Shown in pieces: positions 4,843-5,699 of a stretch of DNA of 5,699 bases. A program made the position numbers and the translations under genes. The stretch's first letter is position 1; every line of letters begins with the position of its first letter. This stretch comes from CAVQGF01 sp045807945 (GTDB taxonomy: Bacteria > Acidobacteriota > Terriglobia > Terriglobales > Acidobacteriaceae), in contig JBJMGI010000083.1 in assembly GCA_045807945.1 (NCBI GenBank), forward strand, positions 1 to 5,699, read 5' to 3'. Under the pieces are notes generated by a model. The model worked only from the letters and a program-made list of their open reading frames with translations, was not told the DNA's origin and made no database searches.

Positions 4843-5699
4843 ATGGCGAGCACCGGAGTAGAAGCGGCGTCGTCGAGCATGGAAATAACCGTCAGCAAAG
4901 CCGACCTGTTGCGTGAGCTCACCGCCACGCAAGGCGTGGTCGAACGCAAGACCACCATCCCTATTCTTTCCAATTTTCTCTTCGAAGCTGCCGGCGACAA
5001 ACTTTCCATCACCGCAACCGACCTCGATCTCGGCCTTCGTACGTCTTGCGCAGCCAAAGTAAAGAAGGAAGGCTCCTGCACCATCCCCGCGCGCAAACTC
5101 TATGACTATGTGAAGCTGCTGCCCGAAGGCGATATCTCCATTAAGACCATGGAGAACCACTGGGTGCAGATCCGCAGCGGCCGCTCCAACACGAAGATGG
5201 TCGGCATGGCGCGCGCAAACTATCCGCAGCTGCCGGTTTTCCCAACCGCCGGCGTCATCAAGCTTCCATCGAGCATCCTGCGCACTTTGATCGCTAAGAC
5301 CATCTTCGCCATCTCCAACGAAGAATCGCGTTACACCCTGAACGGCGCGTTGATGGTGCTGAAGCCGGAGTCGATCATCATGGTCGCCACCGACGGGCAC
5401 CGGCTTGCGCACATCGAGAACTCCACCGCGAAGTTTGCCGGCGTCTCCGGCGAGCTGAAGACGCTCGTCCCCAAGAAAGCCATGGCCGAGATCAGCACAC
5501 TGCTCCAGGCCACCGACGATGCCACTATCGACTTCGCCAAAGACGATTCCACGCTCTTCTTCCGCATCGGCTCGCGGCTGCTCACATCGCGCCAGCTCAC
5601 CGGCCAGTTCCCCAATTACGAAGCCGTACTGCCGCGTGACAACAACAAAAGCGTCAGCGTGCGCACCGAAGACCTCAGCGGGGCCTTGCAGCGCGTCGC
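4843..5699 (+). CDS. dnaN: DNA polymerase III beta subunit, sliding clamp (3' end missing)
   Basis: DnaN is the ring-shaped homodimer that tethers DNA polymerase III to DNA. From the homology start MEITVSKADLLRELTATQGV, 273 residues are visible of about 370 expected, covering domains 1 and 2 and the start of domain 3. Recognisable parts, numbered from that Met, are KTTIPILSNFLFEA (24-37), ATDLDLGLR (46-54), ARANYPQLP (111-119), RYTLNGALM (151-159), ATDGHRLAHIE (170-180) and TGQFPNYEAVLP (241-252). Three in-frame ATGs precede or begin the core: 4807, 4843 and 4879. An in-frame TAG at 4759 limits the start. I chose 4843 for its GAGGAG site, giving a 12-residue MASTGVEAASSS extension; 4879 matches the usual DnaN N-terminus. 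The gene is transcribed with or just after dnaA, probably from the promoter near 4750. Confidence 0.96.
   Translation, partial: MASTGVEAASSSMEITVSKADLLRELTATQGVVERKTTIPILSNFLFEAAGDKLSITATDLDLGLRTSCAAKVKKEGSCTIPARKLYDYVKLLPEGDISIKTMENHWVQIRSGRSNTKMVGMARANYPQLPVFPTAGVIKLPSSILRTLIAKTIFAISNEESRYTLNGALMVLKPESIIMVATDGHRLAHIENSTAKFAGVSGELKTLVPKKAMAEISTLLQATDDATIDFAKDDSTLFFRIGSRLLTSRQLTGQFPNYEAVLPRDNNKSVSVRTEDLSGALQRV

Noticed and set aside
4630..5412. 260-codon minus-strand reading frame opposite dnaN
   Set aside because: It is antisense to conserved DnaN, and its C-terminal part runs into AT-rich promoter DNA with no protein-like character.
1..5699. CRISPR arrays, tRNA or rRNA genes, insertion sequences, toxin-antitoxin or defence genes
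   Set aside because: None was seen on either strand; the window is a housekeeping origin region.

Overview
This window spans a bacterial chromosomal replication origin and its flanking genes. On the minus strand it carries rpmH-rnpA-yidD-yidC (yidC runs off the left edge). A roughly 540-base spacer separates these from dnaA and then dnaN on the plus strand (dnaN runs off the right edge). The divergent arrangement is the classic oriC layout, with every gene read away from the spacer in the direction a fork starting there would move. The moderately GC-rich DNA, the DnaA and DnaN sequences, the Pro/Ala/Ser/Thr-rich linker in YidC and the slightly long L34 are consistent with a soil Acidobacteriota member of the Koribacter/Terriglobia kind. 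That assignment is inferred from general family knowledge and was not tested by a search.

Left half (1-2560, minus strand): a compact run starting from a plausible sigma70-type promoter at 2610-2639. L34 (rpmH) comes first, then the RNase P protein (rnpA, GTG start 23 bases after rpmH), then yidD (overlapping rnpA by 4 bases), then the membrane insertase yidC (TTG start, 39 bases after yidD). They link ribosome assembly, tRNA maturation and inner-membrane protein insertion. A perfect 24-base palindrome lies in the 3' end of yidD.

Middle (2561-3097): non-coding. It holds the rpmH promoter and leader, a triple 10-base degenerate tandem repeat, a T8C6 run, one good DnaA box plus a near-match beside it in an AT-rich stretch, and a perfect 15-base palindrome in the dnaA leader. 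This is the best oriC candidate, although clear DnaA boxes are few.

Right half (3098-5699, plus strand): full-length dnaA (466 residues, all AAA+ and DNA-binding signatures intact), a 344-base spacer with a duplicated composite block and an extended -10 promoter, then dnaN. DnaN has three in-frame ATG candidates spaced exactly 36 bases apart. DnaA opens the origin and DnaN is the sliding clamp.

I found no new multi-gene system. The protein genes are ordinary housekeeping genes, and the points worth a second look are the non-coding repeats and palindromes and the dnaN start.
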